A DNA stretch of 37,639 nucleotides. Source: Lenisia limosa (Eukaryota > Breviatea). Each line of letters opens with the position of its first letter. The first letter of the stretch is position 1. A program made the position numbers and the translations under genes. The notes under the pieces were generated by a model. That model made no database searches and was not told the origin of the DNA. It worked only from the letters and a program-made list of their open reading frames with translations. Location: contig LPNZ01007440.1 in assembly GCA_001655205.1 (NCBI GenBank), positions 1-37,639 on the forward strand, in the 5' to 3' direction. Shown here piece after piece: positions 24,099 to 36,223 of the stretch.

Positions 24099-25817
24099 AT
24101 GGACCCTATTGACCTTGCTAGGCGGCTTGGTGTTGCACCAACTCAGCAAACAGTTGTTGTACAAGACGCGAAGCCATCAGTGTCTTCCTCCGGCCTGAGC
24201 ACCAGTTCATCTTCATTCCAACCAAAAAACAAAAGTACAGCCGACCGCATCGGAAGCTTTAGTGCCCTTGAATCAAATCAAGTAAGCAGAGTATATATAT
24301 ATATTGAGGCCTTTCGGCGAGCTTCCTAGTCAGATTTCTCCTGTCTGTCAATTCCTCTAATTACTGCCTGCGATAATGATAAGAAAAAACTAAGTTTTTG
24401 CCTCTTCTTTTTCATAGACATTGCGTTTTCCCACTACTGTTTTTTTGAGATGCATCATTTGGGATTTCTTTTATCTTGACAGTCCTCTGAGGAGAAGAGG
24501 CGGGCACTGAAAGAGAAGCTAGCCAACGCCAAAATTAAAGCGGCGTCACCTGTCAATGGCAAACCTGCCTCCACAACATCTTCACCATTCAACACCAACG
24601 CCAAGCCCTTTGTTCCCAAACCGGCCACATCCCCGTCCTCCTCAGCCTTCAACACCCCCCAGAAAGACACATCTTGGTCCATCACCCCTAATGCCGCTGA
24701 GACCCAGAGCCCAAGTCCTCCGACTCAAGATACCCAGCCGCTGGTGGGTGATAGTATTTGGGGAAAAGCATTTTTTTTAAAAAAAATGATTGTTTCTTAA
24801 CTCTAGAAAAAATTTCATTCTGGATGAGGGATTCAACATTTTTTATATTTGAGGAAATTAACATGATAACACCACAGCTTGATGAGGCGCGCATCCGTGC
24901 CATTTGTGAGGTCACCCAGTTTGCTACAAGGCAAAGAACAGGAGCAAGTGGGTAATTTATCCTTAGTTGCAGTTCTTACATTCAAGGTACAAAGCACGTT
25001 GATAGTATGCCTATTGTGAAGGGTGATATCAGCGATATTCTGTCAAAGGAATCAGAAAGTCTACAAACACTTTCAACTGAGGAGTGGATTCTGCTTGCTT
25101 CTTGTGCGCGCCAAAAGCAGACCAAAGGTGTGTCCGAGGCTGCAGTCATTGAACGCACATTGGACACTCTCCTTGACAACCCTAAGGCTATGAATGAATC
25201 TCTGATCCAGGTCTGAAGGGATTCTTGAAATTGTTTCTCAGAGTATTAAATTTTGATCTGCAGCTATGATGTTCAGCATGAATACTCTGACAATTTAGGT
25301 GTGTGCATTGCAGAATGCTGCTGAGAAATGGGGCAAGATCGCTGAGCAATGGGAGAAGCAGGAGGAATCTGATGACGTCACGGTACCTCGTCTCGATGTG
25401 GGTTCTTGTTCTTGCCTTCATACAAGTGTTTCTCGTCACCAAAACAGCTGTTGAAAACCTACCGAAAGGCCATGCTGGTGAAGGCTCAACGGGACGAAGC
25501 CAACAAGATCCAGGAAGACACCAACAAACAGTATCAAGCTATGGACCAGAAGGTCCTCACACTAAAGGTACACTCTTGGAAATGGGCTCACTGTTTCAGG
25601 CACAAGGAGACATTAGCACTTTGGAGTGGCCTTTGATTTTGGATACCCTCAAAATCAAGCAGGTTGCAATTAGCCAAACGTGAGTTAAATTATACGCTGA
25701 ACAATTCTCTAACTTATTAGACCCGAAAACGTTCAAATGAAGGACTTGGATAAAATTGCGAATTCCTACGACAAGGTGGCAATTATGAGGGCCATCTTCG
25801 CCATCAGAGGCTATTAA
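24099..25817 (+). CDS. Unrecognised protein, low-complexity N-terminus and helical C-terminus
   Basis: Predicted 367 residues from eight exons: 24099-24281, 24483-24743, 24878-24947, 24987-25210, 25314-25382, 25448-25567, 25600-25679, 25721-25817. Phases agree throughout and the sum is an exact number of codons, so the gene is well supported although the family is not recognised. The first 150 residues are rich in Ser, Pro, Thr and Lys and likely disordered, apart from a short charged helix (EEKRRALKEKLANAK). The C-terminal 200 or so residues look helical, with EEWILLASCARQKQ, NAAEKWGKIAEQWEKQEE and a charged stretch around KAQRDEANKIQED. No signal peptide, membrane segment or catalytic motif is visible. 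It is convergent with the minus-strand membrane protein, whose stop is 196 bp away. Confidence 0.85.
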
Positions 25818-26012
25818 GTCTATGTACAGTATTGTACCACATCGTTAAAGTTGGACGTACCTGAAACATGTATCAAAACTTTGGAAACGGATAAATAACA
25901 ACAAGAAACTAATCAATAGATGAAGGGACCTGAATGTTAGGCTTTGGTTGCTGATGGCCTACATTTGGCAGATCGGGCTCGGGGGACGAACATCGCTCGT
26001 CGCTCTCGCTAC

Positions 26013-29000
26013 TCACAATGTCGATATCACCGGGACTATAGGGTCAGAAGAAGACATGGGTGCTAACAATGGATGGGTGGTCGAGGGTAGGGACGGCAAC
26101 GCGCTTGTCGGCCGCAGAGACATAGCGGATGGGGATAGGGGTGGAGAGGAATAGCTTGTTCGCGGTGACACTTCAGGGGAGGATCGGGGGGAAAAGGGAG
26201 AAAGAGGGGATCTACAATCATTATATCATAGCATATGACTTAAAAAAAGGTTGCAAATTTCAGAGAAATGGCAAACCTCGGTGAGAGTCTTGGCTGTGAG
26301 CGAGGACTGTTTATGGGTGATGAAAGAGGAATGTCAAGGGGTTGAAGCTCAATAGCCCGTAAGGAAGGCAGCTTTGGCGGCTGGGGGTGTAAGAACGACT
26401 AATAATATGTGATTCAACATGAAACTAGACCCCCCTCCAACCATTTTTCCAGGAGGAATTGAGTCCGGAGTAAAGACTTCAGCTTCAGAGGGAAGGGAAT
26501 GAGTGAGGATTGCTGTCAAGTATTAATAATCAATATCTCCCTCACCATGAGATAGGTCAAACGGCAGGGAGGCTATTTCACTGAGTGGACGGAACACTGA
26601 CGGTGTTGTTGCCGGCTGCGGCCTATGGAGTCAATAGAGAAGATGATGGCTGCCCAAAATGGAGAAGATGAAGTCAGTCCAAAATGATGATGGAGTCAAT
26701 CCAAAATGGTGATGATGACTTACGTTGCCGGGTCATCAGGGGATGGTTTATTGAGTGCGAAGACACGGACCTACATGGTAAGCTTGGGCTTTAATATGAC
26801 CTCTTCCCAATAAGTATCGATAGCTACTCTTTTCGGGAGGCAAGATGAATATCAACATGATATCACCAACCTTCGGCAACACGGCCAAAGAGAGAGGCGG
26901 TAACCATCCTTCATCCGATTCATCTTCCTCTCCTAAACAATAAATAGCAAGAAGAAAGTCCTACCAGGCATCTGTAGCAGACCGACGGCAGGCATCACAG
27001 CCTCACTCACAACACCATCCACTTCGGACATCCTCTTGGGGGGCAATCCCAAGTCCTGTATCGTAAGATATGTATCAAAGCGTGTTGCCTACTGTCGTCA
27101 ACGGGTCTAGCATGAGGAACTTGTAAATGTTGACTGCCACTTTTCGTGGCTGTATTGATGGTGCAGCAGCCGGGGAAAACCTAGAGTCAGGAAACATGTC
27201 AAAGAAGGCGAGTCCCAAATGAATCAATTTCAGAATACTGTTGACTGTACCCCCCCCCCCACNNNNNNNNNNNNNNNNNNNNNNNNNNNNNNNNNNNNNN
27301 NNNNNNNNNNNNNNNNNNNNNNNNNNNNTTGAGTCTTTTGATGCAGGCGATGAGGGGAATGGGCAGCAGGAAGCAAACAGTGAAATAGAGGAATAGTACG
27401 GCCCAAGAAGGAGTGGCATCGGTCACCGCGCCTGATAAATGAGAATCTTATTCATGTTAACAAGATACCTCTCATGGAGACCTAAAAACAGATATGGTTT
27501 CAAATAATTGGAAAGATTTTCCAGTTGAAAGACAGCCGCTCACCATCGCCGGTGGTCTGGACGTAATCATCAGCCATAATGTTCCCGTCCGAATCGAGAA
27601 GGAACACTGTCATGTCGAACTTGGTCCATTCCAACGGGGAAGCAACGGAAACGTAGATCCTGCAGTATTATTGAGGTCATATCCTGTAGTAAGGGAGATA
27701 AATTTCAAAATAATGACATAAAAGTCACAGTTTAATACTCACTCGAGGGATTCCAGGTCCATTGATGAAGGGAAGACCTGCGGTTGCAAAACTAAACTCT
27801 CGTTGCCGATTGTGTCACTTTTGACAGAGTACGAAAGAGCATTAGGGAGAGGGTGCACCCTTTATGGTCAATAGGCCTGATTTTTGATCTTATTCTTACC
27901 AGGAAATGAAGAGCTGGACGTCACCACTGCCGCCGGAAAAGAAACTAATTCCGTTGGCCCCTGGGCTGACAACCTGGGGTGGTTATATATATCATATGTA
28001 TCCCAAAATTTGCCATGACGGCATAATAGAAACCCCATCATATTCAAACAAACGAAGCAAACCCCACCCTGAAGTAAGCAGGCTTGGCGGGTCCAACAAC
28101 GCCGCTCTTGATAAGACCATTGGAAGAGGTCCCGACAATGGTAATGGCCGACGATGTGTTGCATGATGTCGAACCGTAGTGCCTAAAGAGCGTTATCGCA
28201 CGCTGGAGTTGACACGTCATACCATCCGTTACAAATGGTGATGTCATAGGGTCCGTACGCAGCACCAGGGTGACACGTTTTGCTACAATGTAAGCCGACA
28301 CAGGAAAAAATCGCAAAACACCCCCCCCCCCACTCTTCCGAGCAGTACCCGCATCCGACNNNNNNNNNNNNNNNNNNNNNNNNNNNNNNNNNNNNNNNNN
28401 NNNNNNNNNNNNNNNNNNNNNNNNNNGCATTCGTTCCCAGACGGGCATGTCACATCGCAACCATACAGCGCTTCACAGTCGGGGAGGCTGCACGTTGTCC
28501 CAATGTAGCCTACAGGCGTAATACACACCCAAAATTCCGTTTCCTATCATCCCACATACCAGAATCGCATTCACAAATGCCGTAGTCGTCACAGCTTCCA
28601 TGTATACATGTTGGACACTGGATTGAACAATCCGAGCCCCGACGATCTGGTACATAAGAGAAAACTGTCATCCGACCCACCATTATCACAGATACAGTTG
28701 CCGTTTCCGGACAAGCCATCAACACATGTGCTTCCTGTCAAGTCACACGTACACTTCTCGCACTAAACTGTCACTATCATCTGAAGCATTTCAACCCTAC
28801 ATTCAGGCCAAAAAAGCCAGATCTGCATTCACAGCTTTTGGACACGCACGTCAAATTGGCGCCAACGCAAGGACCATCACATTCCTAACTCGTCAAAACT
28901 TACTTATTTAGGCACTTGAAAACAACTCACATTACACAGGTCAAATACGTTGGAGCAGCAAGTCTGTGTTCCTCCACATGTCCCACAGCTGTCCTTCGCC

Positions 29001-32000
29001 CATCTTAATCGTAAATAAATGGGGGGGGGGGGGGNNNNNNNNNNCCATCAGAATCGGTATCATTGTAGGCTGTACCCCCACAATCCCCGCAGAGATCTAC
29101 TGTCTACATGAAGGTTAATTGTGCCAATGAAATTCGTTCAGACCTTGTTTGAAAATGGCATATTGTCGCAACCGGAGAGGCAAGAGAGCCCATCGCCGCC
29201 ACAAATGCCGCACACATCGTCCTGCATTACGGCGGNNNNNNNNNNNNNNNNNNNNNNNNNNNNNNNNNNNNNNNNNNNNNNNNNNNNNNNNNNNNNNNNN
29301 NNNNNNNNNNNNNNNNNNNNNNNNNNNNNNNNNTGCGACACGGTTCGTCACAGACACATTCCGTTGTCTCGGCCTGAAACTCACCCTGGTGAACATGAAA
29401 TGAATGTAAAAAGACGGCGGCGTGGACTGTGTACCCACCAGGAAGGAGCAGCACGGCCTGGAGTCGAGGCCACACACACCACAGGCCAAACAAGTGGCGT
29501 TGGCGTGCATGCATTGGCGTGACGATGTGCACGTGGCGTTGAGCGTCACATTGGCAACGTGACAGGAAAAGTCCCCTCCGCAGAAGTGACCAAGGTTGCA
29601 GTGGTTGTCTTCTGCACATGTTGAACGACAGTGGGCTGGATCGGAGCATGTGAAGGGTGAACATTCAGTCTGCACTCCAGTACACTTGAGATTGGTATCA
29701 ATATGACCCTCGAGAGACGGTGTGCATATTCCTGGGTCGGGTAAGAGGGGCGAAAGCGTTTAGATAGTGAAGGATTCCGCCAATACCTGAGGTGAAGCTG
29801 GTGAGGGTTAGGCAAGCTGTTGAGTTGCAGCTGTCATCTAAGTCGTTAGATTATTCTCTTTCGGTTTGGAAATAGACAGACTTTCCTTCATGAAGAGGCA
29901 CACTCCATCGCCTGCACAGCCGCCCAATCGACCACACTTAAGAGTAAAATACTTCATTGGGGTCGGTCGGGGGCATGTAAACAAAAAACAGCATCTATGA
30001 TAGATAACATTTAAAAGTATAATATACTACATAGCAAGGTCAATTATGATTGAAAGCAAACAATGAAAATAAAGCTTCATAGGAGGAACACCCACAGTTG
30101 AAGCATCTTCAAGGGGGCAGTCGTTTTTGGGGTCTTGCCCTTCTGATACAAACACACATTGTTGTTGATTGTTACAGACCTGGCATGCCGGGCAGCTTGA
30201 ACGGGGATCACTTCCCTGGTGGGTAAGTACTTGCACTCAAGACTGCGCCTTGACATTTTCTGCCATCTCTCAACCCACCGCTGTAACGTTTCGACAGTAG
30301 CCATCAGAGGCTGCAGTAAAGGTGGAGATACAAGCTGTGCATTGACTTTCACAACTGTTCTCGCAGCAAACTCCATCAACACAAAATCTGCAAACAGGGT
30401 CAGCTCAATTATATACGGGTCGAGAACTGATATTGGGATTGGGGAAGAAGAAGCGTGATTTGCTTGTATTATAATTCCTGCCCATCCTCCAAACATACCC
30501 AGTCAGGCAATGGCTGTTTTGGGTACAGGCTAGACCCAAACTAATGGGACAAACAGTTTCATTCCAGAGGGAAGCTGTGAAGTGAGTCAAATGATTGCTA
30601 TTATTAATCCTATTATGCGTGATAGTCAACGATGTGTTCCAATAACAGTAGATTGAAATACCGACCTCCGCATTCGGCCTCGGCTTCGACCAAAGAAGTA
30701 CCAAAGTAGTCCGAGGAAGTTGGAATACACCGACTTGAATTTGTACACTAAATGGTGACGATGAAGGGGAAATTCTTCTCTTCACAACCCACAAACCCAG
30801 CCACAGCCTTCCGTTTGTAGACATGTTGAGCAAGCCATATCCGAACACAAGTCTATGAAATGAAAAGGGAGGTCCGAATCAAAAGAAGTGTTTCAGATCA
30901 AGCAGGCTTACCTGGGCAGGTTTCGAAGTGATATCCCAGTTCCAGTGAGGAATCAGGGTCCATTGGACAATACCCAGATAAAGGAGCAGAGAATGACCCT
31001 GATACACAGCTGCCAATGGTGCGATTTGACCGACCTACAAAAGTAAGCAACTCGCTCAACGGCTTAGAGGAACCCACTCCAAATTTCATCTTCAGTAGGG
31101 CCGCACCAGCCACATCCGACATTCGATGAGCATGTGGTGCATGTCAAATGATCTGAAAATGATAAGATGGTACTTCATCGCGAATGTCAGGGTTGAATTG
31201 CCTCAGTATTTCGCAAACCGGTGCACTCTGGTCTGCAGCCGTAGTAACCATAGTCAAACGCAGAGCACTCGCCAAAGGGAAAAACGAAAGTGTAGTCATC
31301 GTTGTAGATGCATGACCCGAGGCTCCGGCACCATAAGCACTCCCCGGAGCTGTCCAAACAATTGCTGCATCTTCGAAGATCAGACAATGCAAATGACTTA
31401 CACATCACTATTGTCACATTCACGCGAGCACGAAGTCATCATGTAATCGGTCTGGCTCCATGGCGACGTCCACCTGCATGGTCAGGTAAAGCTCAAGTTC
31501 TCAGCATCAGTTCCAAGGCCTACACTTTGCAAGTTTTGGTGTCGCTTCGAGCAATGCAAGATCCGCCATTCTCAATAGGGCACCACCCGCATGCCAAATC
31601 CTGTGTACACTGTGCGCACGAGCCCTAGGGAATGAGTACCTCATGGGACTTCACTAAGATCCCAAAAAGACTGAATCTCTATGTTAGATAAATATTGATG
31701 AGAAACAAGTCATTTTTAGATTTACTAATAAAGCCCTTGTCATAAAACAGCAGCAAAATAATAGAAATAGAAAACTGACAATGCGTCAAGTCCAGCATAA
31801 AGTGAATGAGTGGTATGTCATATTTGTGAAAACTCATCAATACTACTAATAACAGAAAGTGACAAGTCAAGTGTAGAACCTACCAATGCTTTACAGGTGT
31901 TCTCTGCTGAGCATGAGGTTTGAAGAGGTTGCTCGCAGAAACCTAGTTGATCCAAACTAAAGCAGCCACCGAGGGCAGAACACCATCCGCATGTTGCATC

Positions 32001-35000
32001 ACGCCTTACGCAAGAAGTACACGTTGGCGCCAAGTTACATGACAGCGCTAGATACAGTCAACTACGTTCAATCGTACGGTCAAACAGAATACAAAGTTTA
32101 ACCTACCAGGACACTGGGTTGGCTGAATCGTAGCCGTAGTGGAGACACAAGATAATGTTGAGAGTGAGAAGGAACATCCAGGGTGACCTTGGCAACTTGG
32201 ATCGTTAACAACAGCGACGCCAACCTTTCGCAAGATGTAAATGTGTTGCACTCATTTGGACATCTTTCAGGTTGGTGCTTACACACGCCGTTCGTTACAG
32301 CACACCAAGGAAGGGATGTGCAAGTTGTCATCTGACGGTTGTTAGGTTACACATGGCAAGATCGTCTACGCGCTACCAAAAAAATACAACCCATTTTAGA
32401 TAAATGTATTTGGCTTCAAAAACCATGTTAAATAAAGTTTACTAAAACAATTTGACCCAATCATTGGCTTTGACAAGCCCAAGAGTTTTGAACATCATAA
32501 GTAAGTCACGAAACTCACGTCCAATAAATGACACGGCGCTGCTTTGACCGAAAAGAAACCCTCATTGAGAAGGCTTGATGTACCAAGTCCAAACATGGGG
32601 CTTGAGGAGGAGAGAGACACTCCGCCTGAACAATCAGTTTCAGTCCTGACAAAAAGATGTCACGGATCCAACAAACCTAGGAGCCCGGAAGGCCATGCTA
32701 CTGTTCCTGGAGACACAACTAAAATGTAACTCAACATTTCAATCCCAGTACCTGTCTGCGTGATTTCTCCACAATCAACATCGACCAGATAGAAAGACTC
32801 AGAATAACACTGGTTCATAGTATCTGAATCGTCACTTCTTATAATGGCATTTGGATAACTAGTTTTCATTTTGCATAATAACAGTCATTGCAGACAGTCA
32901 TAACAATCAGCCTACTTCTCCTGCCGCCTGCAACCAAAAGAGCATGCTGGCCGCCTTCGTAGCTCTCCAGAATTGCCGATACAGACGACTCCAAACCCAC
33001 AACAGTCGTGTCTTGAGACCGCCACTCCCCGGTCCCAGGCCCAAGCCACCACACGTTGCCGTTTTGCGCTCCGTTACTTTGCCGCCCGCCTGTCATCAGA
33101 ATGCCATCCTGGGGGGTGGGGGGTAAGTGAATGTACTGAATTCGTTTCTCAACTAATCTCACAAAGACATCTCTATAGCCTACTATGAAATAGGGAATTA
33201 TTCAAAAAAAAAAATGCTTGTCGATTCGGTAATAAAATTGAAGATGAAGGACCCGACCCAAATACATTGAAAGAAACCAGAGACACGGCACCGACAGCTT
33301 GTGGCACGACACCAGACTACATTTGTTACATTAGTTCATTAAGCCATGCAAGAGACCAGATACCCACGAAAGACGGCTGGTCCCAAGTCCAGGTAGAAGG
33401 GTCGAGAACAAGACATGTTGAAGTGAAGCGCCCAACAGAGTAGCCGAAACAAAACCATGCTTTCCCCTCATGGAATACGCCAGAAAGTCGAGTTCGCTGT
33501 GTCGGTGAGAATGGAACAAGTCCAAATAACCACGGTAAAATACGTACCTCAGGGGCATCAAGAGTTTGATCGGGTGGTAGAAGGGTACTCCATTGTACAA
33601 TATACTCATCCGTAACATAGAGCACTTCACCAAGCCATGCATCTCCCAAAATGCCGCGCCTGCTGTCCATTCCTCCAAAAAGAACAAACTACAATGTCAA
33701 CAAAGATGTGTCACACCTTTGAGCCGCCAATAGCCACAGCTGCCGCATCCCTTCTTGCCAATGGCAAAGTGGAGGTCGAGGCTCCTTGAACTATTAATTT
33801 TGCTCATAAAGAAAAAAAAAAGAACGGCTGATTTCCAATATGTATATTTATACATATTATACACTATTACATGTACCATAACAAAAAGTTATTCATCGCT
33901 TACTCCGAGATGATGAAACTGATCTGGCTTCATAGGTGGGAATGGGCTGAACTTTGAGGGTTTTAGGCGTTGTTCCATTTACAATCGCATCCTGTAAAAG
34001 GGTTACAAATAAACGATACAATATCACTTTTTGTGAAAAGCCGTCCTTGCCCACATTTAAAAGCTGGTTAGAGCTGGACTCAAAATTTGAAGTATCAATT
34101 AGAATAGGATTCAGAAGGACTTTACTTTCGGACAAGAGAGCATCTCCCTGTGAAATAATAAATCTTCAATATATTATATCAATGTGTTTTGAGACCATGA
34201 GTATACCATGATAGAAACATTCTGATAATCACGCCAAACAAAACACACACTCCTTGGCAGATTGTCTTCCCTAATACCTCAGAACTTGATGCTGAGTTTA
34301 CTCCATGATAAGCGTAACCTCCCACAACCAGGGACTAAGCAGTGACTACCACAAGCAGCAACCCACCATGCCGTGCGCAACTCCTTCATCAAACGTTACA
34401 CTACATGCACCGGTCCGTGCTAAAGTTGAGGCTTCGGCCCCGGCTGGCCTACGCGGCGGTATCACATTAGTCCGCCCATTGTCCAAGGAGTAACTTGGTA
34501 AGAGTGACGTTGGTATGCCTTTGGCGTGAACTCGGAAACCACACCCCCTTTTCCAAGTATGAACAAAACCCTACATACCAGTTGTGAAGAATAGAGGCAA
34601 CATTGGCACCTCCTTTGAACAAGTGGGACAATCTTCTGCGTTGTATTAAATATATTATGTATAAATCAAATAAGAAATAAACACTTGTCTCTGACCAAAA
34701 GCCATCCACACTAACATGCTTATAAGGGATATGCTTTAGTCCCCCACCAAATTCGCAATACAGTCCATTGAACCCTGAGGGACAGTCACACGTCTTGTTG
34801 ACATTGCATGTTCCGGAGTTGCAGTCGTAGGGGCATGGGCCTACACCGTCAGTTCCAACCATCCGCCACCAAGCCAACTTATGATATAGGAGATATTGAA
34901 GCCGCCATAGACCGCAGCAAGATCGGAGTAGAAGTGGGCGGTCATGTGTCCTGATGTCAAGACGATTGCCTGGAGGTAAGAGACGAATGCCTGCAAATAT

Positions 35001-35600
35001 GGAAACGTACTTGTTGTGGGCTGTTTGGTCCAGTGAGCGTTGCAACCTATTGGTAAAACATGACTAGGAGGGGTGCTTACCTCGGGCGAGTAGACCGAAG
35101 GTCCATCGTGGATGAAGAGATGGTCCCATCTGGGGATAAGAACATTGAATAATCAGGCTTTGCCCTACCCGCATTCGATTTCAAGGTCGTCAACAAACAA
35201 CGTGATAACTTCTCCAGGAGCGTCAAGGTAGTACTCACAGTCAATGTCAGCCGCATAGCTGTGTTCGTCAGTTGTTACGTGGGTGACAAGAATCTTTAAA
35301 AAACAAAAAAATCTCCACAAGAACAAGCAAAAATAGTATTAATGCAAGGTAGGAGGCGCTTATTGGTCTGTAATATGTCAGATGATTGGACCGCTTGAGT
35401 TCCTCCCACTTGGAGGGGCCGTCAGTGAAAAATCCAATTCGGTCCGTAAGGAACGTTCTTGCTGGACAGGTACCTGCAGCAGCAACTAGGAGGGTAAGGA
35501 GAGACGGAAGGGGCCTTCAAATACCGTGTGCAAAGAGAACCACTGCAAGAAGGCTCAGCCATGACTTTGTGTTAGCTGCTACATTGCAATTAATCACCAT
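26013..35600 (-). CDS. Large attractin/MEGF8-like type I membrane protein (CUB, EGF, kelch, PSI repeats, TM)
   Basis: Probable surface receptor or adhesion protein, read from 35600 down. Exon 35600-35525 encodes a signal peptide (SWLSLLAVVLFAH). CUB domain 35485-34879 (DAPGEVITLFVDDLEIECG; FIHDGPSVYSPE; VLTSGHMTAHFYSD). EGF-like 34840-34748 (CDCPSGFNGLYCE). Kelch propeller about 34500-32870 (FVLFGGMDS; DGILMTGGRQSNG; HALLVAGG). At least five PSI (plexin) repeats 32330-30660, with CxxC...CGWC cores. Cys-rich region 30590-29340. CGxCGG-type repeats 29333-28930 (DVCGICGGDG; DLCGDCGG). EGF-like 28890-28427. Beta-rich membrane-proximal region 28285-27560. Transmembrane segment 27431-27329 (VLFLYFTVCFLLPIPLIACI). 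Pro/Ser-rich cytoplasmic tail to TGA 26015-26013; a donor overlapping this stop allows a slightly different end. Three gaps and some kelch exon joints remain uncertain. Homology to attractin/MEGF8 rests on domain order. Confidence 0.85.
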
Positions 35601-36223
35601 AATAGGCGGTGTGACGTGAATCAGCACACTCTATAGCAAAAAGGTATTTCCAAGTCACTGTGCCATGTTCTAAGGAGCTAAATTATAGTGTTTTACGTTA
35701 TATTCTTCAACCATCTACTAAACTGAAGTGAAAATGTCCTAAAAAAGCCACACATTTGTAGTTTGACTGGCTCGGAGGGATGACATGACCCTCCTAACCA
35801 ACTTTGACTTTGGTTGAATTGTTGTGTTGACTCTTGGTTGCTTGGCAGGCTTGGTTGCTTGGTTGACTCTAGGTTGACTCAAGAGACTCAAGTTTGACTC
35901 AAGTTGATTGCAAGTTGACTAGTTGACTTGGTGTGTGTTTAAATTGACTAGTTATGTCGAGGTGTCAACTCAAATTTATGGACTCTACAAGGATTATGAT
36001 TCCAATATATGATACCAGTTATATCAAAACGGATTGAAGCAGCAACATGAAAATCAAAAAAGCAAGAGCCGTCTTCTTGACAGCAGGCCACACCCAGTAG
36101 GGTAACGCAAATCCGTAGGTCTAGATTGTCAGACTACATTATACATGAATTATTATGAAATAAAAATTATTCTCTCCACTGGTCAATAGCAGTGGTAGAA
36201 GAAAGTACCCCTATAATCAACAC
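35601..36223. other. Intergenic region, promoter side of the attractin-like gene
   Basis: Lies between the TCF25-like stop and the attractin-like start; both genes are on the minus strand. The main feature is the TTGACT cluster at 35763-35949. No coding exon or RNA gene was recognised, and no clear TATA box is seen near 35600. Confidence 0.55.
35763..35949 (+). promoter_or_regulatory. Cluster of nine TTGACT motifs
   Basis: TTGACT begins at 35763, 35814, 35827, 35863, 35874, 35894, 35915, 35923 and 35944, with near copies between (for example TTGGTTGCTT twice). All nine are on the plus strand. The cluster is 163-349 bp upstream of the attractin-like start codon (minus strand). TTGAC(C/T) is the W-box core bound by WRKY factors, which occur in some amoebozoans. 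Regulatory function is inference; it may be a degenerate tandem repeat. Confidence 0.5.

Noticed and set aside
25948-26154. Plus-strand open frame rich in Gly and Asp
   Set aside because: It is the complement of the Ser/Pro-rich cytoplasmic tail of the minus-strand membrane protein.
29227-29664. 145-codon minus-strand open frame overlapping the Cys-rich exon
   Set aside because: It is another frame of the attractin-like gene; the frame with regular cysteine spacing and correct splice phase was preferred.
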